From contig NZ_JOHY01000008.1 of NCBI RefSeq assembly GCF_000721495.1, positions 288,984 through 352,983 on the forward strand: a stretch of 64,000 nucleotides of DNA, written 5' to 3'. Under the pieces are notes generated by a model. The model made no database searches and had not been told where the DNA came from. It worked only from the letters and a program-made list of their open reading frames with translations. A program made the position numbers and the translations under genes. Source of the stretch: Streptomyces sp. NRRL F-5123. Lineage in GTDB: Bacteria > Actinomycetota > Actinomycetes > Streptomycetales > Streptomycetaceae. How positions within the stretch are numbered: the stretch's first letter is position 1; every line of letters begins with the position of its first letter. Of the stretch, positions 20,049-28,362 are shown in pieces.

Positions 20049-20762
20049 GTGCTCATTGCCGGGTTCCCCGCCGGGGCCTGGGGGACCAACTGCTACGTGG
20101 TCGCCCCCGCCGCAGGCGAGGAGTGCGTGATCATCGACCCGGGCCACCTCGCGGCCCAGGGCGTCGAGGACATGCTCGCCAGACACCGCCTCAAGCCCGT
20201 CGCCGTCGTCCTCAGCCACGGCCACATCGACCACGTCGCCTCGGTCGTCCCGGTGTGCGGCGCGCACGGCGTACCGGCGTATCTGCACCCTGCGGACCGC
20301 TACATGCTCACCGACCCGGAGAAGGCGCTCGGCCGCAGCATCGGCGCCGCGCTCATGGGGGAGCTGACCGTCGGCGAGCCCGACGACCTGCGGGAGCTCA
20401 CCGACGGCGGCACGCTGTCGCTGGCCGGACTGGAGTTCTCCGTCGCGCACGCGCCCGGCCATACCAAGGGGTCGGTGACCTACCGGCTGCCGGAGGCCGC
20501 GGACGTCCCGTCCGTGCTGTTCTCCGGCGACCTGCTGTTCGCCGGCTCCGTCGGACGCACCGACCTGCCCGGGGGCTCCACGCCCGAGCTGTACGAGTCG
20601 CTGGCCCGCGTGTGCCTGCCGCTCGACGACTCCACCGTGGTGCTGTCGGGGCACGGCCCCCAGACGACCATCGGCCGCGAGCGCGCCACCAACCCGTACC
20701 TGGGCGAGGTGGCCCGCGGCCAGGGAGCCCCTGACACGGCGGCTCCCCGACGAGGATTGTGA
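20049..20762 (+). CDS. Metallo-beta-lactamase fold hydrolase (glyoxalase II-like)
   Basis: 237 residues. The metal-binding motif HxHxDH is present as [10 protein letters not shown] (near residue 57), with later ligands in APGHTKGSV (His), [19 protein letters not shown] (Asp) and LSGHGPQTT (His). The layout is that of the glyoxalase II-like branch, which hydrolyses thioesters; the real substrate is unknown. The GTG at 20049 follows GAAGGACG. It overlaps hisS by 4 nt, a linkage widely conserved in actinobacteria. Confidence 0.9.
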   Translation: MLIAGFPAGAWGTNCYVVAPAAGEECVIIDPGHLAAQGVEDMLARHRLKPVAVVLSHGHIDHVASVVPVCGAHGVPAYLHPADRYMLTDPEKALGRSIGAALMGELTVGEPDDLRELTDGGTLSLAGLEFSVAHAPGHTKGSVTYRLPEAADVPSVLFSGDLLFAGSVGRTDLPGGSTPELYESLARVCLPLDDSTVVLSGHGPQTTIGRERATNPYLGEVARGQGAPDTAAPRRGL

Positions 20763-22036
20763 CGACTGCTGACGTGAGCACCATCCAGGCCCCCAAGGGC
20801 ACCTACGACCTGCTGCCGCCCGATTCGGCGGTCTACCTCGCGGTGCGCGAGGCCATCGCGGCACCGGCCCGCCGAGCCGGCTACGGCTACGTCGAGACCC
20901 CCGGCTTCGAACACGTGGAGCTGTTCTCCCGCGGGGTCGGCGAGTCCACCGACATCGTGACCAAGGAGATGTACACCCTCACCACCAAGGGCGGCACCGA
21001 GCTGGCACTGCGCCCCGAGGGCACCGCCTCGGTGCTGCGCGCGGCGCTGGAGGCCAACCTGCACAAGGCGGGCAACCTGCCGGTCAAGCTCTGGTACTCG
21101 GGCTCCTACTACCGCTACGAGCGCCCGCAGGCCGGGCGCTACCGGCACTTCTCGCAGGTCGGCGCCGAGGCGATCGGCGCCGAGGACCCGATGCTGGACG
21201 CCGAGCTGGTCATCCTGGCCACGGACGCCTACCGGGCGCTCGGCCTGCGCGAGGTGCGGCTGCTGCTGAATTCGCTCGGCGACCGCGAGTGCCGCCCCGT
21301 CTACCGCGCCGCGCTCCAGGAGTTCCTGCGCGGGCTCGACCTGGACGAGGACACCCGCCGCCGGATCGAGATCAACCCGCTGCGGGTGCTGGACGACAAG
21401 CGCGAGTCCGTGCAGCGCCAGCTCGCCGGCGCGCCGAAGATCTCCGACCACCTGTGCGAGGCGTGCAAGGCCTACCACGAGCAGGTCCGCGAGCTGCTGG
21501 ACGCGGCCGGCGTGGCCTACGAGGACGACCCGAGGCTGGTGCGCGGCCTGGACTACTACACCCGCACCACCTTCGAGTTCGTGCACGACGCGCTCGGCTC
21601 GCAGTCCGCGGTCGGCGGCGGCGGCCGCTACGACGGCCTGTCGGAGATGCTCGGCGGCCCCGCGCTGCCGTCCGTCGGCTGGGCACTCGGCGTGGACCGC
21701 ACGGTGCTCGCGCTGCGCGCCGAGGGCGTGGAACTGCCCCTGCCCCGGGCCACCGACGTCTACGCGGTGCCGCTCGGCGAGGAGGCCCGGCGGGTCCTCT
21801 TCGGCGCCGTGACGCAGCTGCGCAGGGAAGGGGTCGCGGCGGACTTCGCCTACGGCGGCAAGGGCGTGAAGAACGCCATGAAGTCGGCCAACCGCTCCGG
21901 CGCCCGTTTCGCGCTCGTCGCGGGCGACCGGGACCTCGCCGACGGGGTGGCCCAGCTGAAGGACCTGGACAGCGGCGAGCAGGTCGCGGTGCCGCTCGAC
22001 GCGATCGCCGCCGCGGTCAAGGAGAGGCTGGCGTAA
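20759..22036 (+). CDS. hisS: Histidyl-tRNA synthetase
   Basis: 425-residue class II aminoacyl-tRNA synthetase. Motif 2 ([20 protein letters not shown]), the two His-specific motifs ([15 protein letters not shown] and GGGRYDGL) and motif 3 ([13 protein letters not shown]) are all present, followed by an anticodon-binding domain ending [14 protein letters not shown]. Start GTG 20759 overlaps the preceding stop and follows GAGGA; an in-frame GTG at 20774 is possible. No T-box or other leader was visible. Confidence 0.96.
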   Translation: MTTADVSTIQAPKGTYDLLPPDSAVYLAVREAIAAPARRAGYGYVETPGFEHVELFSRGVGESTDIVTKEMYTLTTKGGTELALRPEGTASVLRAALEANLHKAGNLPVKLWYSGSYYRYERPQAGRYRHFSQVGAEAIGAEDPMLDAELVILATDAYRALGLREVRLLLNSLGDRECRPVYRAALQEFLRGLDLDEDTRRRIEINPLRVLDDKRESVQRQLAGAPKISDHLCEACKAYHEQVRELLDAAGVAYEDDPRLVRGLDYYTRTTFEFVHDALGSQSAVGGGGRYDGLSEMLGGPALPSVGWALGVDRTVLALRAEGVELPLPRATDVYAVPLGEEARRVLFGAVTQLRREGVAADFAYGGKGVKNAMKSANRSGARFALVAGDRDLADGVAQLKDLDSGEQVAVPLDAIAAAVKERLA

Positions 22037-22138
22037 ACCGCTCCTTCGTGTACCAGGGCGGCGCAGGCTTATTCCCTCCTGACCGCTCTGGTGCACAATG
22101 AGTGTGCCCGCCCCCACGGATCTGAGAGATCGGCGACC

Positions 22139-22798
22139 ATGACGACTTCCGCCCTGGACGAGACGCGTACCTCCGGAGAGAGCGCACCACGCCCGGCCGC
22201 CGAAGGCATCGTCGCGGGCAAGGCGTTCACCTGGCTGCTGGTGATCTGCGGCGCGCTGGGCCTGCTGGCCTCGTTCGTCATCACCGACGACAAGTTCAAG
22301 CTGCTCCAGGCCAAGGTCGAGGGTAAGTCGTACACCCCGGGATGCAGCCTCAACCCGATCATCTCCTGCGGCAGCGTGATGGAGAGCGACCAGGCGCACG
22401 TCTTCGGCTTCCAGAACCCGATCATCGGCCTGGTGGCCTTCCCGGTGCTGATCACCCTGGCCGTGGGCATGTTGGCGGGCGCCCGCTACAAGGCCTGGTT
22501 CTGGTACGGGCTGCAGGCCGGCGGACTGTTCGGCGTGTGCTTCATCAGCTGGCTCCAGTACCAGACGATCTACAACATCAGCGCCATCTGCCTGTGGTGC
22601 TGCCTGGCCTGGATCGTGACCATCGCCACCTTCTGGTACACGGCGGTGCACAACATCAAGCACGGCCTGTACAAGGTGCCGGCCAAGGCGAAGGCGCTGG
22701 TGCTGGAGTTCCACTGGGTCGTGCCGGTGCTGTGGTACGGCATCATCGCGATGCTGATCCTGGTGCACTTCTGGTACTACTGGAAGACCGTCATCTGA
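22139..22798 (+). CDS. Vitamin K epoxide reductase (VKOR) family membrane protein
   Basis: 219 residues, with hydrophobic segments at about 28-50, 92-115, 125-140, 145-170 and 195-215. The redox CXXC is CLWC (near residue 155), and the paired loop cysteines are in CSLNPIISCGSV (near residues 67-76), as in bacterial VKORs that reoxidise DsbA-like proteins with quinone. It probably supports disulfide formation in exported proteins; no DsbA partner is adjacent. The ATG at 22139 is chosen over an upstream frame start (22091) because the extra residues are unlike the family. Only a weak GAGAG ribosome-binding site precedes it. Confidence 0.9.
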   Translation: MTTSALDETRTSGESAPRPAAEGIVAGKAFTWLLVICGALGLLASFVITDDKFKLLQAKVEGKSYTPGCSLNPIISCGSVMESDQAHVFGFQNPIIGLVAFPVLITLAVGMLAGARYKAWFWYGLQAGGLFGVCFISWLQYQTIYNISAICLWCCLAWIVTIATFWYTAVHNIKHGLYKVPAKAKALVLEFHWVVPVLWYGIIAMLILVHFWYYWKTVI

Positions 22799-22863
22799 TC
22801 TTGGTCCGGGCTGCCCGCGGGCGGCTCCGGCCGCCGGGGATCCCGGCTGTCAGTGCCGTGACC

Positions 22864-22869
22864 TAGGCT
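22864..22869 (+). promoter_or_regulatory. -10 element for a probable leaderless rarA transcript
   Basis: TAGGCT (TANNNT) ends 7 nt before the GTG start, so transcription would begin at or next to the start codon. No Shine-Dalgarno sequence is present between. The -35 is poor. Confidence 0.45.
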
Positions 22870-22876
22870 TCAGGAC

Positions 22877-24238
22877 GTGGAGCCAGACCTTTTCACCGCC
22901 GCCGCCGAGGAACGCCGGGAACGCGACCCGGGCGCCAGCCCGCTCGCCGTGCGGATGCGCCCGCGCACCCTGGACGAGGTCGTCGGGCAGCAGCATCTGC
23001 TGCGGCCCGGATCACCGCTGCGGCGCCTGGTGGGGGAGAGCGGCGGCGGCCCGGCCGGGCCCTCGTCGGTGATCCTGTGGGGCCCGCCCGGCATCGGCAA
23101 GACGACGCTGGCGTACGTGGTGAGCAAGGCCACCAACAAGCGCTTCGTGGAGCTTTCGGCGATCACCGCGGGCGTCAAGGAGGTCCGCGCGGTCATCGAG
23201 AGCGCCAAGCGGCAGTCCGGCGGCTTCCAGCGCGAGACGGTGCTCTTCCTCGACGAGATCCACCGCTTCAGCAAGGCCCAGCAGGACTCACTGCTGCCCG
23301 CCGTGGAGAACCGCTGGGTCACGCTCATCGCGGCCACCACCGAGAATCCCTACTTCTCGGTGATCTCCCCGCTGCTGTCCCGCTCGCTGCTGCTCACCCT
23401 GGAGCCGCTCACCGACGACGACGTGCGCGGTGTGCTGCGCCGTGCGCTCGCCGCCGAGCAGGGCCTCGCGGGCGCGGTGGCCCTGCCTGAGGACACCGAG
23501 GACCACCTGCTGCGGATCGCCGGCGGTGACGCCCGCCGGGCGCTCACGGCGCTGGAGGCGGCCGCGGGCGCGGCGCTCGCCAAGGGCGAGGACACCATCA
23601 CGCTCGCCACCCTGGAGCAGACCGTCGACCGCGCCGCGGTCGCGTACGACCGGGACGGCGACCAGCACTACGACGTGGCCAGCGCCCTCATCAAGTCGAT
23701 CCGCGGCTCGGACGTGGACGCCGCGCTGCACTACCTGGCCCGGATGATCGAGGCGGGCGAGGACCCGCGCTTCATCGCCCGGCGGCTGATGATCTCGGCG
23801 AGCGAGGACATCGGACTCGCCGACGCGACCGCGCTGCCCACCGCCGTCGCCGCGGCGCAGGCGGTCGCGATGATCGGCTTCCCCGAGGCGTCGCTGATCC
23901 TGTCGCACGCCACCATCGCGCTTGCGCTGGCGCCCAAGTCCAACGCGGCGACCACCGCGATCGGCGCGGCGCTCGCCGACGTCAAGGCGGGCAAGGCGGG
24001 TCCCGTCCCGGCCCATCTGCGCGACGGCCACTACAAGGGCGCGGCGAAACTCGGCCACGCGCAGGGCTACGTCTACCCGCACGACGTGCCCGGCGCCGTC
24101 GCCGCCCAGCAGTACCTGCCGGACGTGCTCGCCGGGCGCCACTACTACGAGCCGACGCGTTACGGGGCGGAGGCCCGCTACGCCGACGTCCTGGAGTGGG
24201 TGCGCGGCCGGCTGGAGGGCAAGGGCGGCGGCGAGTAG
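22877..24238 (+). CDS. rarA: Replication-associated recombination protein RarA (MgsA)
   Basis: 453-residue AAA+ ATPase acting at stalled replication forks. Walker [10 protein letters not shown] (near residues 72-80), Walker [16 protein letters not shown], sensor [18 protein letters not shown] and the MgsA C-terminal tetramerisation part ([34 protein letters not shown]) are all present. The N-terminal [15 protein letters not shown] is diagnostic. The GTG at 22877 lacks a Shine-Dalgarno and sits 7 nt after a -10 hexamer. It is transcribed towards rpsD, separated by 268 nt that hold an iron box. Confidence 0.95.
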   Translation: MEPDLFTAAAEERRERDPGASPLAVRMRPRTLDEVVGQQHLLRPGSPLRRLVGESGGGPAGPSSVILWGPPGIGKTTLAYVVSKATNKRFVELSAITAGVKEVRAVIESAKRQSGGFQRETVLFLDEIHRFSKAQQDSLLPAVENRWVTLIAATTENPYFSVISPLLSRSLLLTLEPLTDDDVRGVLRRALAAEQGLAGAVALPEDTEDHLLRIAGGDARRALTALEAAAGAALAKGEDTITLATLEQTVDRAAVAYDRDGDQHYDVASALIKSIRGSDVDAALHYLARMIEAGEDPRFIARRLMISASEDIGLADATALPTAVAAAQAVAMIGFPEASLILSHATIALALAPKSNAATTAIGAALADVKAGKAGPVPAHLRDGHYKGAAKLGHAQGYVYPHDVPGAVAAQQYLPDVLAGRHYYEPTRYGAEARYADVLEWVRGRLEGKGGGE

Positions 24239-24441
24239 CCGCGTGCGCCGGGCCGGGCCGTGATCTGCGGCACAGCCGGGCACGGCGGCCGGGGCGGCGG
24301 GAATCGGCCGCTCCCGGGCCGGGTTACGCTCGAACGGAGTGCGCGCGCCGTACGGCCGGCAGGCCGCCGGGCGCTCCTTCCTCTTCGGGACGCGGCTGAC
24401 CGCGCCGCGGCCGTCGCCGGCCGCCGTGCGGGGTTCCCGGG

Positions 24442-24471
24442 TCGAAACCTGCGCACTCCTTCAGTTAAGGT
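24442..24471 (+). promoter_or_regulatory. Candidate rpsD promoter overlapped by iron box
   Basis: TCGAAA (24442-24447), 18-nt spacer, TAAGGT (24466-24471). The -10 hexamer fits TANNNT and is also the first six bases of the iron box, so a bound repressor would block RNA polymerase. Confidence 0.45.
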
Positions 24472-24484
24472 AAGCCTTACCTAA
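24466..24484 (+). promoter_or_regulatory. DtxR/IdeR/DmdR-type iron box before rpsD
   Basis: The 19-bp palindrome matches TWAGGTWAGSCTWACCTWA at all 19 positions. It ends 22 nt before the rpsD start, upstream of the GGAGG ribosome-binding site. Iron boxes of this kind are bound by Fe(II)-loaded DtxR-family repressors (DmdR in Streptomyces). Confidence 0.8.
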
Positions 24485-24506
24485 TTTCGATGGAGGTTCG
24501 ACGCAC

Positions 24507-25121
24507 GTGAACCAGTCGCGTCCCAAGGTCAAGAAGTCCAGGGCACTGGGCATCGCGCTGACCCCGAAGGCGGTCAAGTACTTCGAGGCCCGCCCCTACC
24601 CGCCGGGCGAGCACGGCCGCGGTCGCAAGCAGAACAGCGACTACAAGACGCGGCTGCTGGAGAAGCAGCGGCTGCGCGCCCAGTACGACATCAGCGAGCG
24701 GCAGATGCAGCGCGCCTACGACGCCGCGAAGAAGGTCGCCGGGCTGCGCACCGGTGAGGCGCTGATCATCGAGCTGGAGCGGCGCCTCGACGCGCTCGTG
24801 CTGCGTGCGGGCCTGGCCCGCACCATCTACCAGGCCCGCCAGATGGTCGTGCACGGCCACATCGAGGTCAACGGCCGCAAGGTCGACAAGCCGTCCTTCC
24901 GGGTCCGCCCCGACGACGTCGTCCAGGTCCGCGAGCGCTCCCGTGAGAAGACGCCCTTCCTGGTCGCCCGCGAAGGCGGCTGGGCCGGCGAGGGCGAGAC
25001 CCCGCGCTACCTCCAGGTCAACCTGCAGGCGCTCGCCTTCCGGCTGGACCGCGACCCCAACCGCAAGGAGATCCCGGTCATCTGCGACGAGCAGCTGGTC
25101 GTGGAGTACTACGCCCGCTGA
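24507..25121 (+). CDS. rpsD: 30S ribosomal protein S4
   Basis: 204 residues. S4 nucleates 30S assembly on 16S rRNA. The S4 RNA-binding domain is clear ([32 protein letters not shown], near residues 91-122). The N-terminus ([25 protein letters not shown]) has no CXXC zinc motif, so it is the cysteine-free form usual in actinobacteria. The gene stands alone rather than in the alpha ribosomal operon. GTG start at 24507 with GGAGG 10 nt upstream. The iron box directly upstream is unexpected for a ribosomal gene. Confidence 0.97.
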   Translation: MNQSRPKVKKSRALGIALTPKAVKYFEARPYPPGEHGRGRKQNSDYKTRLLEKQRLRAQYDISERQMQRAYDAAKKVAGLRTGEALIIELERRLDALVLRAGLARTIYQARQMVVHGHIEVNGRKVDKPSFRVRPDDVVQVRERSREKTPFLVAREGGWAGEGETPRYLQVNLQALAFRLDRDPNRKEIPVICDEQLVVEYYAR

Positions 25122-25141
25122 GCCCGCCCCGGGCCCGCAGC

Positions 25142-27292
25142 TCAGCCCGCCGTCTCGGGAGAGGCGGCGGGCTCGTGCGTACGGGGGGCGGGCGGGCGCG
25201 CCGCACCGCGCTTGTCCTGCTGCCCCGCGCCGGCCTGCGGACGGTTCAGCGCCCGGTGCGCCGCCGCGTCCAGGCCCAGCAGAGCGCCCTCGCCGAGCGC
25301 CGCCGCATAGGCCGCGTCGCCCAGCGCCGCCCGCACCCGCTGCTCGCACACCGCGTGCGGGGCGTTGAAATACCGCGAGCCGAACAGCCGCAGGCCCACC
25401 GACTCCCACAGCCGCCGCGCCGCACCCTGCAGCACCGCCGCCTCGTACGGCGCCCCCTCGCCCTCGGTGATGAGCGCCAGCAGCTCCAGCGCGAGCACCG
25501 TCCCGACCAGGTCGTCGAAGCTGTGGTCGATCGCCAGCGCCTCCTCGGCGAGCCGCCGCGCCCGGTCCGGCCGCCCGTCCAGCCAGGCCGCGTACCCCAG
25601 CACGTACAGCGCGTACGCCTGCGTCCACCGCTCCCCGTGGTCCCGGCAGATGTCCCGGACCTCCTCCACCAGGCCCACCGCCTTGGCGACATCGCCCTGG
25701 AAGGCGACCGACATCGCCAGTTCGACCTGCGCCATCAGCACGTTGCTGTTCAGCTCGCCGATGCTGCGGTAGCGCAGCAGCGCGTCGCCGATGAAGAGCT
25801 CGGCGCGCGGCATGTCGTCCGAGACCAGCGCCAGGCAGCCGAGCCGGTGCACGGCGTACGCCTCCGCGGTCGCGTTGCCCGCCGCGACCGCCTGGTCGCG
25901 GCAGTCCTGGAGCACCGCCAGCGCCGCGGCCGAATCGCCCTGGAGCAGGGCGACATAGCCGTACACCCACATCGCCTTCGCACGCGCCTCGGTCGGCTCC
26001 GCCGACACCTCCAGCGCCCGGTCCAGCCAGTGCCGCCCCTCCGCGAGCCGCCCGCAGCCCACCCAGCAGAACCACAGCGTGCCCGCCAGGTACTGGCCGA
26101 CCGCCGGGTCCTCCGGCGGCTCGCCCGGCAGCCCGTCGAAGCTGAACTCCAGGGCCAGCCGCAGGTTCGGCAGGTCGGCCGCGACGCGCTCGGCCACCTC
26201 CGACTGCCGCGGGCTGAACCAGTCCAGCTCGCACCAGGTGGCCAGGCCCAGGTACCAGTCGCGGTGCCGGCGCCGCACCCGCGGCTCGTCGCCCAGCGCC
26301 GCGAGCCACCCGGCGCCGTACTCGCGCACGCTCTCCAGCATCCGGTAGCGCACCCGGCCCGCGCGGTCCTCCTCGCGGCTCAGCACCGACTGCGCCACCA
26401 GCGCCGCGACCGCCTCCACCACGTCCTCCTCGGCGAGCCCGGTGCCCGCGCACACGTACTCCGCGGCGTCCAGGTCGAAGTGACCGGCGAAGACCGACAG
26501 CCGCGCCCACAGCAGCCGCTGCGCCGGGCTGCACAGCTCGTGGCTCCAGCCGATCGCGGTGCGCAGCGCCCGGTGCCGCTCCGGCGCGCTCGGGTCGCCG
26601 CCGGTCAGCAGCCGGAAGCGGTCGTCGAGCCGGTCGACCAGCTGCTCCACCGACAGCGCGCGCAGCCGTACCGCCGCGAGCTCCAGCGCCAGCGGCAGGC
26701 CGTCCAGCCGGGTGCACAGCTCGGTGACGGCCGCGATGTTCGCGGCGGTCACGGCGAAGCCGGGCAGTACGGCGGCGGCCCGGTCGGCGAACAGCCGCAC
26801 CGCCTCCGAGCCGGCCGGCAGCGGCTCGAGAGGCAGCAGCCGCTCGCCCGTCACGCCCAGCGCCCGGCGGCCCGCCGCCAGCACCCGCAGCCCCGGGGCG
26901 CGCCGCAGCAGCTCGCCCACCAGATCCGCGCAGCCGTCCGCGAGGCGGTCGAAGCCGTCGAGGACGAGCAGCGCCTCCCGGTCGGCCAGGTGCTCGGCGA
27001 GCGCGACGCGCGGCCCCCGGCTGGTGTGGTCCGGCAGCCGCAGCGCCTCGGCGAGCGTGAGCTCCAGCAGCTCCGCGGCGGGGAGCGCGGCGAGATCGGC
27101 GAGGAAGACGCCGTCGGTGAAACGGTCCTGCAGAGCAGCGGCCGCGCGCAGCGCGAGGCGGGTCTTGCCGACGCCGCCCGCGCCGGTCACCGTCACCAGC
27201 CGTTCCGCTCCGCGGAGGGCGGCCGTGACCCGCTCCAGGTCGGCCGCGCGGCCGACGAACCGGGTCAGCTCCGCCGGGAGGTTCGTCCTCAT
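25142..27292 (-). CDS. AfsR-like STAND NTPase with TPR-like repeats, no DNA-binding domain
   Basis: 716 residues. It starts almost at once with the NTPase domain: LTRFVGRAADLERV, Walker A VTGAGGVGKTRLALR (near residues 32-46), Walker B ALLVLDGFDRL, and the ARC part (LDGLPLALELAAVRLRALS). The second half is made of helical TPR-type repeats. It resembles AfsR/LuxR-family regulators but has neither a SARP nor a LuxR DNA-binding domain, so it may signal through protein contacts. The ATG at 27292 begins MRTNLPAELTRFVGR; a longer frame upstream has no family similarity. It converges on rpsD with a 20-nt gap. Its target is unknown. Confidence 0.82.
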   Translation of the reverse strand: MRTNLPAELTRFVGRAADLERVTAALRGAERLVTVTGAGGVGKTRLALRAAAALQDRFTDGVFLADLAALPAAELLELTLAEALRLPDHTSRGPRVALAEHLADREALLVLDGFDRLADGCADLVGELLRRAPGLRVLAAGRRALGVTGERLLPLEPLPAGSEAVRLFADRAAAVLPGFAVTAANIAAVTELCTRLDGLPLALELAAVRLRALSVEQLVDRLDDRFRLLTGGDPSAPERHRALRTAIGWSHELCSPAQRLLWARLSVFAGHFDLDAAEYVCAGTGLAEEDVVEAVAALVAQSVLSREEDRAGRVRYRMLESVREYGAGWLAALGDEPRVRRRHRDWYLGLATWCELDWFSPRQSEVAERVAADLPNLRLALEFSFDGLPGEPPEDPAVGQYLAGTLWFCWVGCGRLAEGRHWLDRALEVSAEPTEARAKAMWVYGYVALLQGDSAAALAVLQDCRDQAVAAGNATAEAYAVHRLGCLALVSDDMPRAELFIGDALLRYRSIGELNSNVLMAQVELAMSVAFQGDVAKAVGLVEEVRDICRDHGERWTQAYALYVLGYAAWLDGRPDRARRLAEEALAIDHSFDDLVGTVLALELLALITEGEGAPYEAAVLQGAARRLWESVGLRLFGSRYFNAPHAVCEQRVRAALGDAAYAAALGEGALLGLDAAAHRALNRPQAGAGQQDKRGAARPPAPRTHEPAASPETAG
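25144..25173 (+). terminator. rpsD hairpin terminator inside the convergent gene's 3' end
   Basis: A 13-bp stem with one G-T wobble (25144-25156 with 25161-25173) and a GGGA loop, 22 nt after the rpsD stop. It overlaps the last codons of the minus-strand NTPase gene. Confidence 0.65.
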
Positions 27293-27601
27293 GACTGACG
27301 GAGCGTACCCGCATGCTTCCGCTCCGTACAACGGCGCCTCGGGCTGCGCCCGGCGGTGAGGGCCGCGCCCCGGGGGTGCCGCTTGCGCCAGGTTCCGCGA
27401 CCCTCCCGCCGTCGTGGCCGCGCGCGCTGTTCTCCCCCAGGCTCCGCCTGGGGGAGAACAGCGCGCGCAACCCGCCACCCACCGCAAGATCCCGCCACCG
27501 GCGGAACCCGGCACCCGGGGGGTAAAGCGGTGCGGGGCCAGGCTCGCGGAGCGGTAAGGTCAGGAGTCACTGACCTGGGGACGAGAGGAAGGCGCGGCAA
27601 G
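27293..27601. other. Intergenic region with long hairpin
   Basis: 309 nt between the divergent NTPase and DUF948 genes. It holds the 23-bp perfect inverted repeat at 27420-27468. Near the right end, TAAGGT (27555-27560) could be a -10 for the alaS operon and overlaps a 7-bp inverted repeat, AGGTCAG-N6-CTGACCT (27557-27576), that looks like an operator. No coding frame was credible. Confidence 0.55.
27420..27468. repeat. Perfect 23-bp inverted repeat, dispersed palindrome family copy 1
   Basis: Arms 27420-27442 and 27446-27468 pair without mismatch around a 3-nt loop. The right arm GGGGGAGAACAGCGCGCGCA recurs almost exactly at 37835-37854 (one difference), so this is one member of a dispersed intergenic family. 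It may terminate transcription from either side. Confidence 0.75.
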
Positions 27602-28018
27602 GTGTCCGGTGGAGAAGTGGCCGGCGTGGCCGGCCTGATCGTGGCGGTGTTCTGGGCGATCCTCGTGTCGTTCCTGGCCGTCGCGCTGGCGCGGCTCGCC
27701 CGCACGCTGCGGAGCACCACCGAGCTGGTGGCCGGCATCACGGAGCAGGCCGTTCCGCTGCTCGGCGAGGCCTCGGACGCGCTGCGCGCGGCGAACGCGC
27801 AACTGGACCGGGTCGACACGATCACCGCGGACGTGGCCGAGGTGACGGCCAACGCCTCCGCGCTCTCCTCCACTGTCGCCAGCACCTTCGGCGGCCCCCT
27901 GGTGAAGGTCGCGGCCTTCGGCTACGGGGTGCGGCGGGCGGTCGGGCGGCAGGCCCGGGCCGGCGCCGACGTACCGGCCGCAAGGCGGCGCGGACGCCGC
28001 AACCGCTCGAAGGACTGA
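27602..28018 (+). CDS. DUF948-type membrane protein
   Basis: 138 residues: one N-terminal membrane helix (about 6-28, [24 protein letters not shown]), then a helical, probably coiled-coil region ([39 protein letters not shown]), and a basic C-terminus ([11 protein letters not shown]). This matches the DUF948 layout found upstream of alaS in streptomycetes. The GTG at 27602 follows GAGAGGAAGG. It is separated from the next gene by 5 nt. Function unknown. Confidence 0.82.
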   Translation: MSGGEVAGVAGLIVAVFWAILVSFLAVALARLARTLRSTTELVAGITEQAVPLLGEASDALRAANAQLDRVDTITADVAEVTANASALSSTVASTFGGPLVKVAAFGYGVRRAVGRQARAGADVPAARRRGRRNRSKD

Positions 28019-28023
28019 GGCCC

Positions 28024-28362
28024 ATGTTCCGCCGTCTGTTCTGGTTCCTGACCGGTGCCGCCACCGGTGTGTGGGCCACCAGGAAGGTCAGCCGCGCGCT
28101 GCGCCGGCTGAGCCCCGACAGCCTCGCCGCGACCGCCGCGGACCGCGCGCTGGAGACCGGCGCGCGGCTGCGCGAGTTCGCCGCCGACGTCAGGTCGGGG
28201 ATGGCGCAGCGCGAGGGAGAGCTGCAGGACGCGCTGGGCCTGACCGGCGGCGAGCCCGACGGGGCCGCCCGCCGCCCCGCACCGCGGGAACTGGACACCG
28301 ACCTCCCGGCACCGCGCCGGGGCATCACGTACAACACGTACGACCGGAAGGACGAACACTGA
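28024..28362 (+). CDS. Small membrane protein (DUF6167-like)
   Basis: 112 residues. The N-terminal [28 protein letters not shown] resembles a short membrane-associated helix; the remainder is charged and ends with a proline-rich tail. It lies between the DUF948 gene and alaS, as in other streptomycetes. The TGA overlaps the alaS ATG (TGATG), so alaS translation is probably coupled. Function unknown. Confidence 0.8.
   Translation: MFRRLFWFLTGAATGVWATRKVSRALRRLSPDSLAATAADRALETGARLREFAADVRSGMAQREGELQDALGLTGGEPDGAARRPAPRELDTDLPAPRRGITYNTYDRKDEH

Noticed and set aside
20700..20760. T-box leader for hisS
   Set aside because: hisS overlaps the upstream gene, leaving no room for a leader, and no T-box motif is present.
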